From positions 62,001 through 126,000 of the forward strand of contig NZ_JAAIXY010000011.1 of the NCBI RefSeq assembly GCF_010894455.1: DNA of 64,000 nt. The letters are read 5' to 3'. This DNA is from Myxococcus eversor. GTDB lineage: Bacteria > Myxococcota > Myxococcia > Myxococcales > Myxococcaceae. The position numbers were made by a program, and so were the translations under genes. The notes under the pieces were generated by a model. The model did no database searches. It saw only the letters and a list, made by a program, of their open reading frames with translations, and was not told the origin of the DNA. Below are positions 10,684 to 23,400 of this stretch, piece after piece (the first letter of the stretch is position 1; every line of letters starts with the position of its first letter).

Positions 10684-11226
10684 ATGGATAGGGATTTTCT
10701 GGTTCGGCGATGGAAAACTCCGAGTGGCTTGGATGTCTATCGTCAGGTCTGTATGGGGCTTTATAGCGGAGACTGGTTGGATGTGGTGCGCGAACTTCCT
10801 GGTGTGGAGGGAGTTCCTGCTGGAGCCGATCTGCGCGGAATTGATCTCAGCGGGATGAGCTTGGTTGGTGTCAGGCTTCATTGGTCTTGGTTGAATTATG
10901 CTGTGTTGGATGATTGCGACTTGGAAGGAGCCTATCTGCTTGCAGTTAATTTGAATGATGCTTCCATGAGGGGAGTAAGAGCATCAGGCGTAATGCTGCA
11001 TGGGGCTTGGGCGAAGGCTGCATGTTTTGATGATGCGATTCTAAGTAGGTCGGATATGTCATCAATGGACTTGGCGGGGGCATCCCTAAAGCGCGCGATG
11101 CTCAATGGCGTCGATCTGAGTCGTGCGGATCTTCGTGGAGCGGACCTTGAAGGGGCCGATCTGACTGGGGCTTGTCTGGAGTATGCGCAGCTTGAAGGTG
11201 CAAACCTTTTTGCGGCAAGGCGGTAG
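10684..11226 (+). CDS. Pentapeptide-repeat protein, candidate immunity protein for the Rhs toxin
   Basis: A 180-residue protein. From about residue 45 to the end it follows the five-residue A(D/N)LxX period of pentapeptide-repeat proteins, clearest near the C-terminus (ADLRGADLEGADLTGA). Such proteins fold as right-handed quadrilateral beta-helices; some (Qnr, MfpA, McbG) bind DNA gyrase and protect it from poisons. I chose ATG 10684 over ATG 10657 because GGAGGT (10675-10680) lies just upstream. The gene begins about 60 bases after the Rhs stop on the same strand, the usual place for an immunity gene, and shares the low GC of the toxin tip. No signal peptide is seen, so it should be cytoplasmic. 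The immunity role is inferred from position only; known immunity proteins for ART toxins are often ADP-ribosylhydrolases, which this is not. Confidence 0.8.
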   Translation: MDRDFLVRRWKTPSGLDVYRQVCMGLYSGDWLDVVRELPGVEGVPAGADLRGIDLSGMSLVGVRLHWSWLNYAVLDDCDLEGAYLLAVNLNDASMRGVRASGVMLHGAWAKAACFDDAILSRSDMSSMDLAGASLKRAMLNGVDLSRADLRGADLEGADLTGACLEYAQLEGANLFAARR

Positions 11227-11236
11227 GAGCTGTTGC

Positions 11237-11428
11237 GTGGCGGGTGTTGTTTGGAGTGGCTGGGATTGGCGGGTAGCTGGGGGCGGTAGTGTGCTTGGGG
11301 ATGAGGTCGTTTGGTGGGAGTTTCGGCAGGTGCCTGAGGGCAGTTTTGAATCGTGGCTGAGATTAGTAAGTGGGTTTGGCATGGTTAAGTCGTTGATGTT
11401 GTATCGGTGCGTCCCTGGTGGGATGTAG
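11237..11428 (+). CDS. Possible small ORF (63 codons) between pentapeptide and giant genes
   Basis: A GTG start at 11237 follows AGGAG (11225-11229) with a 7-base spacer, and that SD overlaps the stop codon of the pentapeptide gene, so translation could be coupled. The product is Trp-rich (WSGWDW, VVWWEFRQ) and I recognise no family. The ORF ends 12 bases before the start of the giant protein gene. Codon use cannot decide the matter because the local GC content is low. It may be a genuine small protein, a remnant of an immunity gene, or chance. Confidence 0.3.
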   Translation: MAGVVWSGWDWRVAGGGSVLGDEVVWWEFRQVPEGSFESWLRLVSGFGMVKSLMLYRCVPGGM

Positions 11429-11431
11429 GTT

Positions 11432-11438
11432 GGAGGGG
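11432..11438 (+). promoter_or_regulatory. Ribosome binding site of the giant protein gene
   Basis: GGAGGGG lies two bases before GTG 11441. The close spacing and the signal peptide that follows support this GTG as the start. No other start codon combined with an SD fits the export signal. Confidence 0.6.
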
Positions 11439-11440
11439 CA

Positions 11441-14400
11441 GTGAGTTGGTTCGGGTGGAATGGTGTTCGCGCTGTGTTTGTAGTTATGTGCTTGGGCGTC
11501 GCCTTGACGGCCAGCGCGCAATCACCCGTGGTGACGGGGGCCTATCCCGTTGCCCCGTTGCGCCCTGGCGCGTCCAGCGTCGAGATTGGCTTCGACATCG
11601 AACATCAGGTGTCGCAGGTCCTTGTCTCCGTCGAAGGGGCCTCCGCGACTCACGGTGCCTTCGTCACCCTGTCGAACCTGCGAATCGACCGTGACTTCGC
11701 CGGCGCCTTGCCGTTCCACGTCCTCGTCCCGCTGAAGGCCCCGTTCCCCGAGGACGGTGCGCTGAAGGTCACCGCGATTCCCGTTGGCCCCGATTCAATT
11801 CCGGGCGCCGCGTTCACCACCACCTATGACGCCAAGGCCAGCCCTCCGGGTTTCGGGACGACGCCCGTGACGGTGCGCACCGACTCGACCGCGGGCGGCA
11901 TCATGCTCGAGGTCGCCTACACGGGACAGGTGGCCTCCGCCGAACTGTCCATGATGGGCGCCTCCTCGCTCGTGCTTCGCACTGCGTTCGGTGATCTGAG
12001 TGAGGCGGAGGCGCAGGCCTTCGTTACCTCCCGTCGCCTCATGGGCCGTCCTCGCGCCAGCGCACCGGGCCGAATCCAGTTTTTCGTTCCCACCGTCGAC
12101 GGCAAGGTTCCTCCCGACGGCGTCGTCATCGCCGACGTGGCCCTTCAGGACCCTTTTGGCCGCACCGTCCATACCTCCGCTGTCGAGTTCACCAACTCCG
12201 CTTCGTTCGACCCGCTTGTCTCCATCTCCGTGCAGCCCGACTCCCTCCTGATGGATCAGGTCGGCCGTCGCGAGCAGCTCAAGGTCTTCGGCAACTTCGC
12301 CGTCGCCGGAGATGTGGACCTGTCCGGCGGTCGGCATGGTGTCCTCTATTCGTCGAGCAACCCCGCCGTTGTCGCCGTTACACAGACGGGTGAAGTCATC
12401 GCGCTGGGGCAGGGTGACGCCACCCTCAAGGTCACCTATGCGGAGCGCACGGCGGACGTGCCTGTCATCGTCACCGACCCCTCGCGCATCGTCGAGACAC
12501 GCATTGCCCCGAGCACGGTGACCCTGGCGCGCGTGGGTGCGACCCTCCAACTCAAGCTCGAAGGACTCCTGGATGACCCTGTCTCCGGTCGAGTCATCGA
12601 CTTGTCTCCCTCCACCCTGAACACGGTCTGGAGCTCTAGCAACTCAGCCACTGTCTCCGTCTCCGCCGACGGCAAGCTGACCTCTCGTGGCGTCGGCTCG
12701 GTCACCATCACCGCGACTCACACCACGGCGGAGGACGTCGTGTGGACCGAGGAGGCTCGGGTCGAGGCCCTCGATGGGGATCCTCAGGTCCACCTCGCAG
12801 GCCCTACCTCCATCGCCGCCGGTGCGAACTTCGAGGTCCGTGCCACCGCCTCCGATGACGTTTCCATCAAGCACGTCACCTTCCTGCTCAACGGCGTCCC
12901 CACCGCCGAGGATGACTCCGCCCCTTACACCTTGAGCATCCAGGCCCCGCCCGTCGCCGGCTCCATCCTGCGCCTGGCGGCCATCGCCGTGGACTCGAGC
13001 GGCAAGTCCTCCTCCCAATCCACGCTCGACGTCAAGGTCATCCCCCCTGACGGTCCCAGCGCGATGAACGTCGTCTATGAATTGCCTGCCTCGGGCGCGA
13101 GCCTCATCGAGGGCGTCCCCCACACCCTCCGCGTCACCAGCGGCGACTGGACTTCGGGCTCCCTCGCAGCTCTCGATTTCCAGGCGGTGCGATTCACCGT
13201 TGACGGCGCTCCCGTGGGTGTCGCCCAGACGCCTCGGGTGGAGTTGCGTCCCGTCCCCAATACCAAGCCACAGCAGATCGCCGCCGTTCCGCTTTGGGAG
13301 GTCCATTACATTCCCCCTCCAGGCACCCAGGGCACCTCGGCAGCCATCCAGGCGGTCGCCGTGGACCGTCATGGCGCCACGGCCGCGGGTGCCTCGCTCC
13401 TGGTTCGAATCGTCGGCAACGCACCACCACTCGTCACTCGTCGCAGCCCCCAGGGTGACACCGTCGAGGTGACCGAGAACGTCCCCTTGTCCGTCGAGGG
13501 CACGGTCAGCGACGACGCACTCTTCTTCAGCGTCCAGGTGGCGTTGCTCGTCGATGGCAATGCGGTCGCCACCACTCGGTTGGATCAGGGCGGACAGGGC
13601 GGAACGGCTCGGGGCGCCCAGGACTTCAAGCTCTCCTGGACGCCGCCTTCCGGCCGCGCGGGCAAGCGCTCTCGCGTCGAAATCCAAGCCATCGACCATG
13701 CCGGACTGGAGCGACGCGTGGGCTTCGAGGCCGTCATCAAGGCGGACGGCCCTCCCTCCATCTCCATCCTGACCCCTGTCGAAAATGCCTCCTTCATGGG
13801 CGGCACGAGCATCGTGCTCACCGCTGCGGCCACGGATGACAGCGGAGAGCCGCCGCAGGTGACCTGGAAGGTCAACGGTCAGGCCGTGGGCCAGTCCTCC
13901 ACGCCACCGTACCGGACGCTCTACACCACCCCTGTCATCACCGAGAACTCCCCGCCGTCCGCCAGCAGCCTGGAGGTGGCGGCCGTCGCACGGGACGCCC
14001 AGGGGCATGTGCAAGAAAGCGGGGCCATCCGGGTCTCGCTCATCAAGGATTCATCCCCGCCCACCGTCTCCATCCTGACGCCGAGCCACCACTCCCAGGC
14101 TCCCAACTCCCAGGGACTTCTCGTCACCGTCGCGGGCGTCGACAACGTCGACGTGGTGAAAGTGGAGGTCTTCCTCGACGACGAACAGACCGCCTTCTTC
14201 ACGGATGTGTCGCCAGGAAAGAACGCGGGCGTGGCTGGCTCGTTCATCAGCTACGTCGTCATCCCCCGGGAGAAGTTCTTCCAGGGGCAGCTCGCCAAGG
14301 ATCAGCTCGAACTGACCGCCCGCGTGGTCGACGCGGCGAACAATCGCAAGGAGGCGAGCCACACCGTCTTTCTCAAGGCGGACCGCGCGCCAACCCTGGA

Positions 14401-17400
14401 GTTCGTCAGTCCAGGCAATGCCACCACTGTCACGGCGGCCACTCGCATCCCCATCGTCCTTCACGCAGAGGATGACGTGGCGGTCTCCCGCGTCGACCTG
14501 TTCGAGATGCGGGGCGGAACTGCCCACTCCATCGGTTCGGCGACGCTGCCGCCATACCGGTTCGACTTGCTGCTGCCGACGACTCCTGGCCCGTTCACGT
14601 TGAAGGCGAAGGCGTTCGACAGCGCCGGAGTGGAGAACGCCGGGGATGTCACCCTCACGCTGAACGTCGCGGCAGATGACGAGCCTCCGATGGTGGCCTT
14701 CCGCAGCCCCTCCGAGGGCAGCAAGGTCTTCGCCGGTGCCAGCCGCGGCGTGGACATCGTGGTGGTGGCGACCGACAACGTCCGGGTCCAGCACGCGTTG
14801 CTTTATCTGCGCGACCCCACGGCACCCAAGGGCTCCACGGCTCCGGAGTTGTTGGTGGGCTCGGGGCCCGTGTCCGGCACTCAGGACGGGCTGTACCAGG
14901 TCTTCAAGTGGAAGCTGGATGTGCCGGCTGCATACGCGGACAAGATGCTGAGCCTGCGCGCCGTGGCGGTGGACGATGGAAACCGGAGGGCGGAGCGCAC
15001 CCTCGTGCTCCAGGCGGTGCAGAACACCGCTCCCATCGTCTCCCTGATGACGCCCGCTCCGCGTTCTCCGGTGAAGGAGGGCCAGGACGTCACCGTCACC
15101 TTCACCGTCGCCGACGACGAAGGTGTTGCGAGCGTCGCGCCTCGCTCGGGCGGTGTCACCCTGGAGCCGTTCATCGGCCCCATCGATGCCTCGGTCCAGC
15201 AGAAGCTCGTGGTGCGGGCACCCATCGTCAACGCATCCGCGCCCGCATCGGAGCGCTCCGTAGGCGTCGCCGTCAGGGACGTGAGCCCCGTGCCCCAGGT
15301 GGGGCAGGCGGATGTGTCGCTCGACATCATCGACGACGTGGAGCACCCCACGGCCTTGCTGATGGCCCCGATTCCGACGGCCTCCGACAAGGTCATCCAG
15401 GTCCCGTCCAACGGCAGCCTCGGCATGCGGGTCGAGGTCTCCGACGACGTCCGCGTCTCGCGCGTGGCCGTGTTCCTGGACTGCCCGGAGACTTCGCCTG
15501 GGAATCCGCAGCCCTCCTGCCCGGAGTTGCTGCCGCAGGACCCGGGGCAGCCCTTCCTGAGCGCCACGCAGGAGGACTTCGAAGAGGTGCGTGCGCCGAA
15601 CCCCCAGGGGCCAGGCGACATCCTGGTCAGCCGCCGCTACGTGGGCACGTACTCCGGAACCGTTTCCTTCCGGCCCCCCGCTGATGACCGCTTCAAGCCC
15701 GCGCCCGTGAGGCACGTCCTCTTCGCCCGCGCGTATGACCCGGCCGGTAACTTCACCAATACCTCGAAGGTCGAGTTCGAGATCGTCCCTGTCGAGGACA
15801 AGTTGCCACCGGTGGTGCGCGTCTCGTTGGACGGTGTCCCCAATGCGCAGTCCTGTGTCTCGGGGGCCAAGGTGAAGCTCGATGTCCGCGCCTCGGATGA
15901 CAGCGCGGTTCAGTCTTTGTCCGTGCGCTTCGACGGGGGCGCTCCCATCGCGGGGCTTTTGCAGACGCCCTCGACTCTGCCGGCCACCAGTGTCTCCCTG
16001 ACGGGAGATTTCACCCTGCCTGTGTTGACCGGCTCCGAGTCTCGCACCGTGAGCTTCGAGGCCACGGCGGTGGACACGAAGGACCGCCGGACCGTGTCGG
16101 CGTACTCCTGCCTGTTGGTTCCGGACTCGGCTCCCGTCGTCCGCTGGGTCGCGCCGACGAGCGGGGACCTGGTCGAGGAGCAACGCTACAGCGGCTCACT
16201 GGAGCTTCAGGACGACGTGGGACTCCAGGCCGCCTGGCTGGTGGCCTCCACCTCCGACGTGGGGTCGGTGGCGGCGACCCATTTCGCGCTTCGTGCCCCG
16301 GCCCTGGACGGGACGGAGTCAGCACCGTTCAACGCCACCGACTTCGCGTTCTCACGCGCCACCCTTTCTTTCGGCGTGCATCCGCTTCCTGGCGAGACCA
16401 GCGCCTTCACCGTGGCCGGCGAAGAAGGTGCCCTGCGAGTCACTCCCCAGGTGGCCGTGGGCAACGACGGCGCTCATGGCGTCCTCAAGTTGAAGGTCGC
16501 GGGAGCGACTCAGGGAGCCCAGGCGCGCGTCACCTATCACCTCCGTCCCAAGGAGAACCTGCCGGTGGAGGACCGCCCCGCGCTGGAGGCCTTCAAGGCG
16601 AACTTTCCCTCGGGCGACCTCACGCAGCCGCGCATTGTGGCCCTGAGTCCCAATGCGGACACCTCGGTGGATATCGGGTTCCCGGCCAGGGTGGTGGACG
16701 TCGAGCAAGTCCGGGTGGAGTTGCTCCGGGCTGGGGGGGAGACCCACCCCATGCTCGTCTCCGGGCTCGCCGTTCGCTATCAGTCCGGTCAGCCGTATCA
16801 GGTCCGCGCCATCGCGGCGGGGCAGCAGGTGGCCGTGGATCCGCTGCTCGTGGACCTCAAGCCAGGGGCGCTGACCTCGCGGCAGGTCGACTTCCGCATC
16901 CCCGAGTCCTGGACGTCCTCGGACGTGCGGCTGACCACGCTGGCGGTGGACTCTCGCGGGGCCACGGTGCGTGACACGCGTGGACTGCCGGTGGTGCCCG
17001 ACGCCGTGGCACCCCAGGTGAGCATTCTCGGGATGGGGGAGGGCGCAGCGGTCGTGGCAGGCCAGCCGCACGCCGTGCGCGTGCGCGTGTCCGACAACGC
17101 GAGCCTCGCGCGGGTCCGCTTGCTGGTGGATGGTGTTCCCCAGGGTGAGCAGCTCCTGGTGGGCACCTCACAGGAACTCTCGTTCCCGGTGACGCGGGAA
17201 GCCCTCGGTGCCGTCGAGTTGTATGCCCAGGTCTGGGACCGCGTCGGCAATCCGTCGATTTCGCAGCCGTCGTACCTGCAGGTGGTCCAGGACGGGGCGC
17301 CCGTGGTCCAACTGGACCGTCTGGAGGCCCTTGGCGAGACGGTGAGCCGCACGGAGTTGGAGGGTGGCTTCGTCAGTCTGCTTCAGGGCCAGACCGCGAC

Positions 17401-20400
17401 GCTGTACTTCACCGTCAAGGACGACGTCGGTTTGAAGTCCGTGACCACCGTCTTTGGCTCGGAGGCTCCCCGGACGCAGACCTTCGTCCCCGCCGTGGGG
17501 AGCAGCCCGCTCTCCGTGTCGTTGACTCCGCCCATGGGGCCAGAGGGCCTTCCCACCGTCCTCACGGTGACGGTCAAGGACACGGCCGACCATGAGCAGA
17601 GTGCTCGGCTGGTGGTGGAGAGCCGCAGGCCTCGTGCCCCCGAGCTGGCCTTCCTGGAACCCGCGGTGGATGCCTCGCTCGTGGAAGGCAGCATCCAGCT
17701 TCGCCTGGGCGCGTTGTCGGCGGACGACACGCGAGTGACGGGGGTGGAGTTCTTCGTCAACGGCAAGCCCGTGCTCCAACTCGAGGAGCGCCACGGCGTT
17801 TCCGTCCCGACGTTCTTCAATGACGAAGGCGACCCCGTCGCTTCGGACGTCACCGTCCGCGAAGCGCTCGCCAACCTGCGTGTGGTGCCGGAGGAGATTG
17901 CTCGCTACCGCATCTTCCGGGGGCTGTTGTCGTTGCCGGCGGGCTTCGTCCGGTTGGACCCGAACCGCTCGGAGAGCTTCGTGCAGATCCGGGTGGAGGC
18001 TCGGGACCTGGAGGGCAATCGGTCCTCCATGGAGCGACGGGTCCGCATCGTCTCCGACTCGCGACTGCCCATCGCGAGCGTCCTGCGGCCTAGCCTGGGC
18101 CGCGACGTCATCGAAGGCACGCCCGTGCTCGTTCAAGTCCAGGCGCACGACAACGCCTTCGTGGACCGGGTGGAGATCTACGCCGGCCCCAGCGCGGAGG
18201 CGCTGGAACTCGTGCACGTCGCGGGAGGTTTCCCGCCTGAGAACGCGCTGCCGGGCTCGGCCTTCGACGTGTACTCGCCCGTGGTGACGTTCCAGCACTC
18301 GGTGCCGGAATTGGCCCGACTCGGAGGTCTGGACAATGTCCCGTACTTCATCGCCACGCGGGCCCGTGATGTCTCCGGGAACTACGGTGAGATGGAGTAC
18401 CAGCAGATCGACGTGGTGAGGGACCGGGAGCCCGCGCTGTCCATCCTGTCTCCGGCGGATGGTACGCGCGCGGTGGCGATGAACCTGCTCCCCGTGGTGA
18501 TGTCCGCGGAAGACGACGTCGGTGTGACGTCCGTCTCGCTCCATCTCGACGGTGCCGCGCTCCCCGTCGCCACGCTGACCCAGCCCCCGTTCAACTTCCT
18601 GGTCCCCGTGCCGCAGACGGAGGGCGGAACGCTTCGCTTGCAGGGCCGGGCCAAGGACAGCTTCGGCCATGACGTCGTCTCCCAGACGGTCATCTTGACG
18701 GTGGCGAAGGACCAGCCCCCCACGGTGGCCATCGCCCAGCCAGGCAACGAGAGCATTGTCTACGAAGGCCGCGACGTCTCCGTCCTCGTCGCCGCGCAGG
18801 ATGACGTCGAGGTCCGTGGCGTCGAGGTCACCGTGGAGGGAGGACTGAACGGGCCGCTGCACTTCGTCAGCACCACCCGGCCCTATGTCTTCCGGATTCC
18901 GCTGCCGCATGGCTCGCGGGGGCATCGGCTCACCCTCAACGCCAAGGCTCGTGACTCGGCCAACCAGACGACCCAGGCCCAGCCTGTCTCCGTCACGGTG
19001 CAGCCCGACACGACGCCTCCCACGGTGAAGTGGTCCTCTCCGGCCAACGGCTCCGCGATACGCGAGGGGCTGCGGCTCGACGTGGAGGCTCGCGCTGACG
19101 ACAACGTGGGCCTCGCGAGCGTGACGTTCGCCGCACAGGTCGGCGACAGCCCCCCTGTCGAGGTGGCTCGCTTCGCCGCGCCTCCCTACCGCTTCTCCTA
19201 CTCCGTGCCCAAGGCCCTGGTCCCCGCGAGCGGGGCCGCCGTGCCCGTGAGCTTCACCGCCAAGGCGGTCGACCTGAGCAACCTGTCCGCGACCGCCACC
19301 GTGACGGTGAGCGTGGTGGATGATGAGGCCCCCAGCGTGACGCTGGTGGCTCCCAGCAAGCCCGTGGTGGTGCGACAGCCGGCCACCTTCCATGCGGACG
19401 CCAGGGACTGGGTCGCCCTTTCGCACGTCACGTTCCTCGTAGGCCCCGCGCCGGACCAACTCGTCGAAGTGGGTCGCCTCTTCGTGGCGCCCTACGACTA
19501 CGTCTTCGTGGCGGAGGCGTCCCAGGTGGGGCAGCGGCTGTGGATGGCGGCTCGCGCGGTGGACTCGGCCGGGCAGTCGACGCTGTCGGAGGTCGTGGAC
19601 TTCACCGTGAGGGAGGACCAGAGGCCCACGGTGGAGCTGACGCGCCCCGAAGCCAACAGCGTCGTCTTCGCGGGTGCTCGCGTTCGCATGGAGGCCAACG
19701 CGGCGGACGCGGACAGTGGTATCGCGTCCGTGTCCTTCTTCGTGGACGGGCGCAAGGTCGCCACGGCCACCTCGGCTGCTGGCATTCCAGGCAGGCCGGG
19801 CGCCTATGTCGGAAGCTTCGTCGCTCCGCTGGGCAGCGGGAGCCGGACGTTCGACGTGCAGGCCGTGGCCGTGGACAAGGCCGGACAGGAGACCGCCTCC
19901 GCGGTGCGCAAGGTCGGAACGATTCCAGACACCGTGGCGCCGGAGGTGGAGCTCGTCGATCCGCCGCATCTCGATATCGTGACGGAAGGCGAACCGCTCC
20001 TCATGTCCGCGTTCGCGGAGGACAACGCCGGGATCGACCGGGTGTCATTCACCGCGACGAGGGACCTGCCGGGTGGCGGCTCGGTGACCGAAGAGCTCGG
20101 CTCGACGGCCATGCCCGTTCTGGCCAGCTCGGGGCGGACGCACTACCGATACTCCTGGTTGCTGCCGACGCCCATGGCGGGACAACAGCGCACGCTCCAG
20201 GCCCGCGCGAGCGACTTGTCCGGGAACTCGGGCGTGTCCCAGGTCGTCCGGCTGGAAGGCGGCATGCGCCCCGCGCGACCGCCCTATCAACCGTTCGGCA
20301 TCGCGGGTGAGAGCATGCGCCTGTCGGCGCTGGCCTTCGATGGGAACACGGTGGGCGTGGTGGGCATCACGGGAGCGCCCTGGGGGGCGCCCGTGTCCCA

Positions 20401-23400
20401 GGGGGTCGAGTTCTTCCAGGTGTCGGCCGCGGCGCAAGAGCCGATTGCAGGGCTTGTCGCGCACGCGCTGGACGGCGTGCCCGTGGCCTCGGCGTTCCAT
20501 GAGCAGCTGGCGCTCGTCAGCGTTCGCCACACCGCACGGGACGGTGCCGGAGCGCTGGTGCTCTTCGACATCCGGGAAGTCGGCAACATCAAGCGCGAGG
20601 GCTCCATTGACCTGACGGGCCCCGAGGTGGGCGGCGTGGCGGCGGCGGGGAAGCTCGGCTTCGTGGCCAATGGCGCGGCGGGCGTCGTGGTGGTGGACCT
20701 GGCGAGTCCGGCCTATCCGCAGCGGCTCACGACGCTGGCAGTGACAGGTGGGGCCCGCGACGTCGCGGTCGTGGGCGACCGGCTGCTCGTGGCGGCGGGG
20801 ACCGGAGGACTCCGAATCCACGACCTGACGGACCCGGAGCTGGGGGAGCTGGGCTTTGTCCCTCTTCCTGGCAGCGCGGAGACCGTGACGGCCGAGGGGA
20901 CGCGGGTCTTCGTCGGGTGTCAGGGCGCGTCCGCTGCGCTCGCGGTGGTGGAGCTGCGCGGAACGCCGCGCGTTCTGTCCTTGCTGTCCCACGCGTCAGC
21001 CCGTGCGGACCTGCTGGCCACGGGGCAGCGCTCGGTGGCTGCCCTGGGCAACCTGTCCGTGTCCACGGTGCAGTATGTCGACGCGGAAGCCCGCCCCGTG
21101 AAGGGGCTGCTCACCACGTCCATGGTGGATGACGAGGGCGTCGCGACGAAGCTCGTCCACGCCAATGTGCCGGCGGCCCAGGACGTGCTCTTGACGTCGA
21201 AGGGGCCGATGACCCTGTTTGGCCACGCTGGCATCGCGGAGTTCACCGTCCCCCGACTGCTCGTCACCGACGTGACGCCCTCGGATGGCGAGGAGCAGGT
21301 CGCGCTCGGGGGAGAACCGTTGGAGCTTTCCATCGGCTTCTCTCAACCGGTGGATCCCCTGACTGTGACTTCCGCACGGGTTGCCCTTCGCAAGGGGCTG
21401 CTGAACAGCGCGCCTGTCGACGTCACCGTGCGCGTGAGCGAGTCAGATGACCACCGCATCGAGCTCGTCCTGCCTCAGAACACGATGCTGGAGCCTGACA
21501 CCCAGTACTCCATCACTGTCGAAGCGGGCCTCCGGAGCCAGCCTCCGTTCAACCAGGCGTTGGAGAAGCGCTTCATGGCTCGCTTCCGCACGGGGACGGC
21601 GACGGGAGCCGCGCCACGGGTGAGCGGCGTGGTGCCAAGGGCGGGGGCCGTGGATGGCGGCACGCTCGTGAAAATCTCCGGCGAGCACTTCGTGACGGGC
21701 GCACGCGTGTACTTCTCGGGCGTCGAGGCGATGGACGTCATCGTCGACGGGGGCGGTGCCTTCGTCATGGCGCGTACGCCCCGGCACGTGGAAGGCCCCG
21801 CGCGAGTTACGGTGATCAACCCAGACGGGCTCGCGGGGAGCCTGCTGGGTGGTTTCGTGTACATGGACATCCTCCAGGTGAACCTGGCCAGTCCCTCCTC
21901 GGGGCCGCTGGTGGGTGGGCAGGCGGTGGAGCTGTCAGGGGCGGGGTTCCAGTTCGGCGCGGAGGTCTATTTCCGAGGGCTGTCCTCGGATGCGCCGCAG
22001 GGAATCAAGTCGACCGTGGCCACGGTGCTCTCGCCGGGCCGAATGCGGGTGATGACGCCGCCCGGGAGCTTCGGGCCCGCTGACGTCATCGTCATCAATC
22101 CAGACGGGCAGCGCGCGGTGGCGCAGAGCGCGTACCTGTATTCGAATCTGGCGACGACGAAGCGGATCGCTCGCTACACGCCCGTCGTGGATGGACCGGA
22201 AGGTCGTCCCGCTGATCGGCTGCCCCAGGGGCGTCCCGGCCGGGTCGTGCTCGCCGACAACAGGGCCTATCTGCTCTCCGACGCCTCCATCGCGAAGGAG
22301 TCGAAGGACATCACCGAGGTGTTGAAGGGCAGCACCCTGGGTGCTCTCTCCGTGGTGGACTTCGCGGTGCCCGCGAGCGCGAGCGTGATGGGCGGTGCGT
22401 CGTTTCCTCCTCCGTACAAGCCCCAGGCGCTCACCGTGCGTGGGAGCGTCGCTTATGTGGCGGCGGAGGCGGAAGAGCTTCCCTATGTGGACATGGTGGG
22501 GGAGGGCGGAGCTTCGCTGCTCGTGGTGGACGTGAGCCTTCCGGCGCAGCCTCGGCTGGTGTCAGCGCTTCCCTTTGAAGGCAAGGCGCTGGAGGTCGCC
22601 GTGGTGGATGACCTCGCGCTCGTCGCCGCGGGTGAAGGCGGCCTCGCGGTGTTCTCGGTCGTGGACCCGCTGCGTCCTTCGCTGCTGGGCGCCCTCCGGT
22701 CCTTCCTGATGAAGGGGGCGGTGCGGCCCGTCTCCATCCAGAGCGTGAAGGTGATGGGGCGCTATGGCGTCCTCGATGCATCCTCGGACAACGCGCGAGC
22801 GACACTCGTGGTGGACCTGGCGCGCCCCGGCTTTCCCGTGGTGGGCGAGGCCCCGGCGCTGGGAGAAGTGGCCCTCTTCGAGGGGACGGGCCTGTCCGCG
22901 GTGAATGGCGAGGCGAGCCTCGCCTCCCTGGTGCCGCCGACGCTTCCGCGCAAGGTCTCCTCCGTGGCCGCGCTGGTCGAAACCCGCTTCTCGATGTCGG
23001 CGCTGGGTCCTCACCTGGGCGTGAGCGCTGGTGGGAGCGTGGTGCAGCTCACCGCGAGCTCCGAGCCCTTGGAGCCGCTCCCCGTGGACGCCGTGGACCT
23101 CTGGCCGGCGACCGCCCTGGGCGGCATCGCGATGGACCGCGGCGTGGTGGTGGCGTCCCTCAGCGAGGTCTACTCGCCGCCGAACCAGGTCGCTCCGAAT
23201 GATGGGTTGGCGATCATCGAAGTGCCGTTCCCCATGATTGTTTCGACGCAGCCCCGGGCTCACGAGACGGGGGTGCCCAGGACGATCAACGTCGTCCTGG
23301 ACCTCAACATGCCCGTGGCGACTCCGGGACGGCTCGATGTGCGGCTCGTCAAGCTGAACGGCTCCGTCGAGGGTGAGTGGGTGACGGCGACCGTCACGCT

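Noticed and set aside
17168-19969. Long minus-strand frames (here 933 codons) opposite the giant gene
   Set aside because: Same GC-skew artefact; His/Arg/Gly-rich translation with no family resemblance.
12780-20262. Repeats that might suggest a CRISPR or satellite array
   Set aside because: The periodicity is at protein level, with strong nucleotide divergence and no short conserved repeat with unique spacers.
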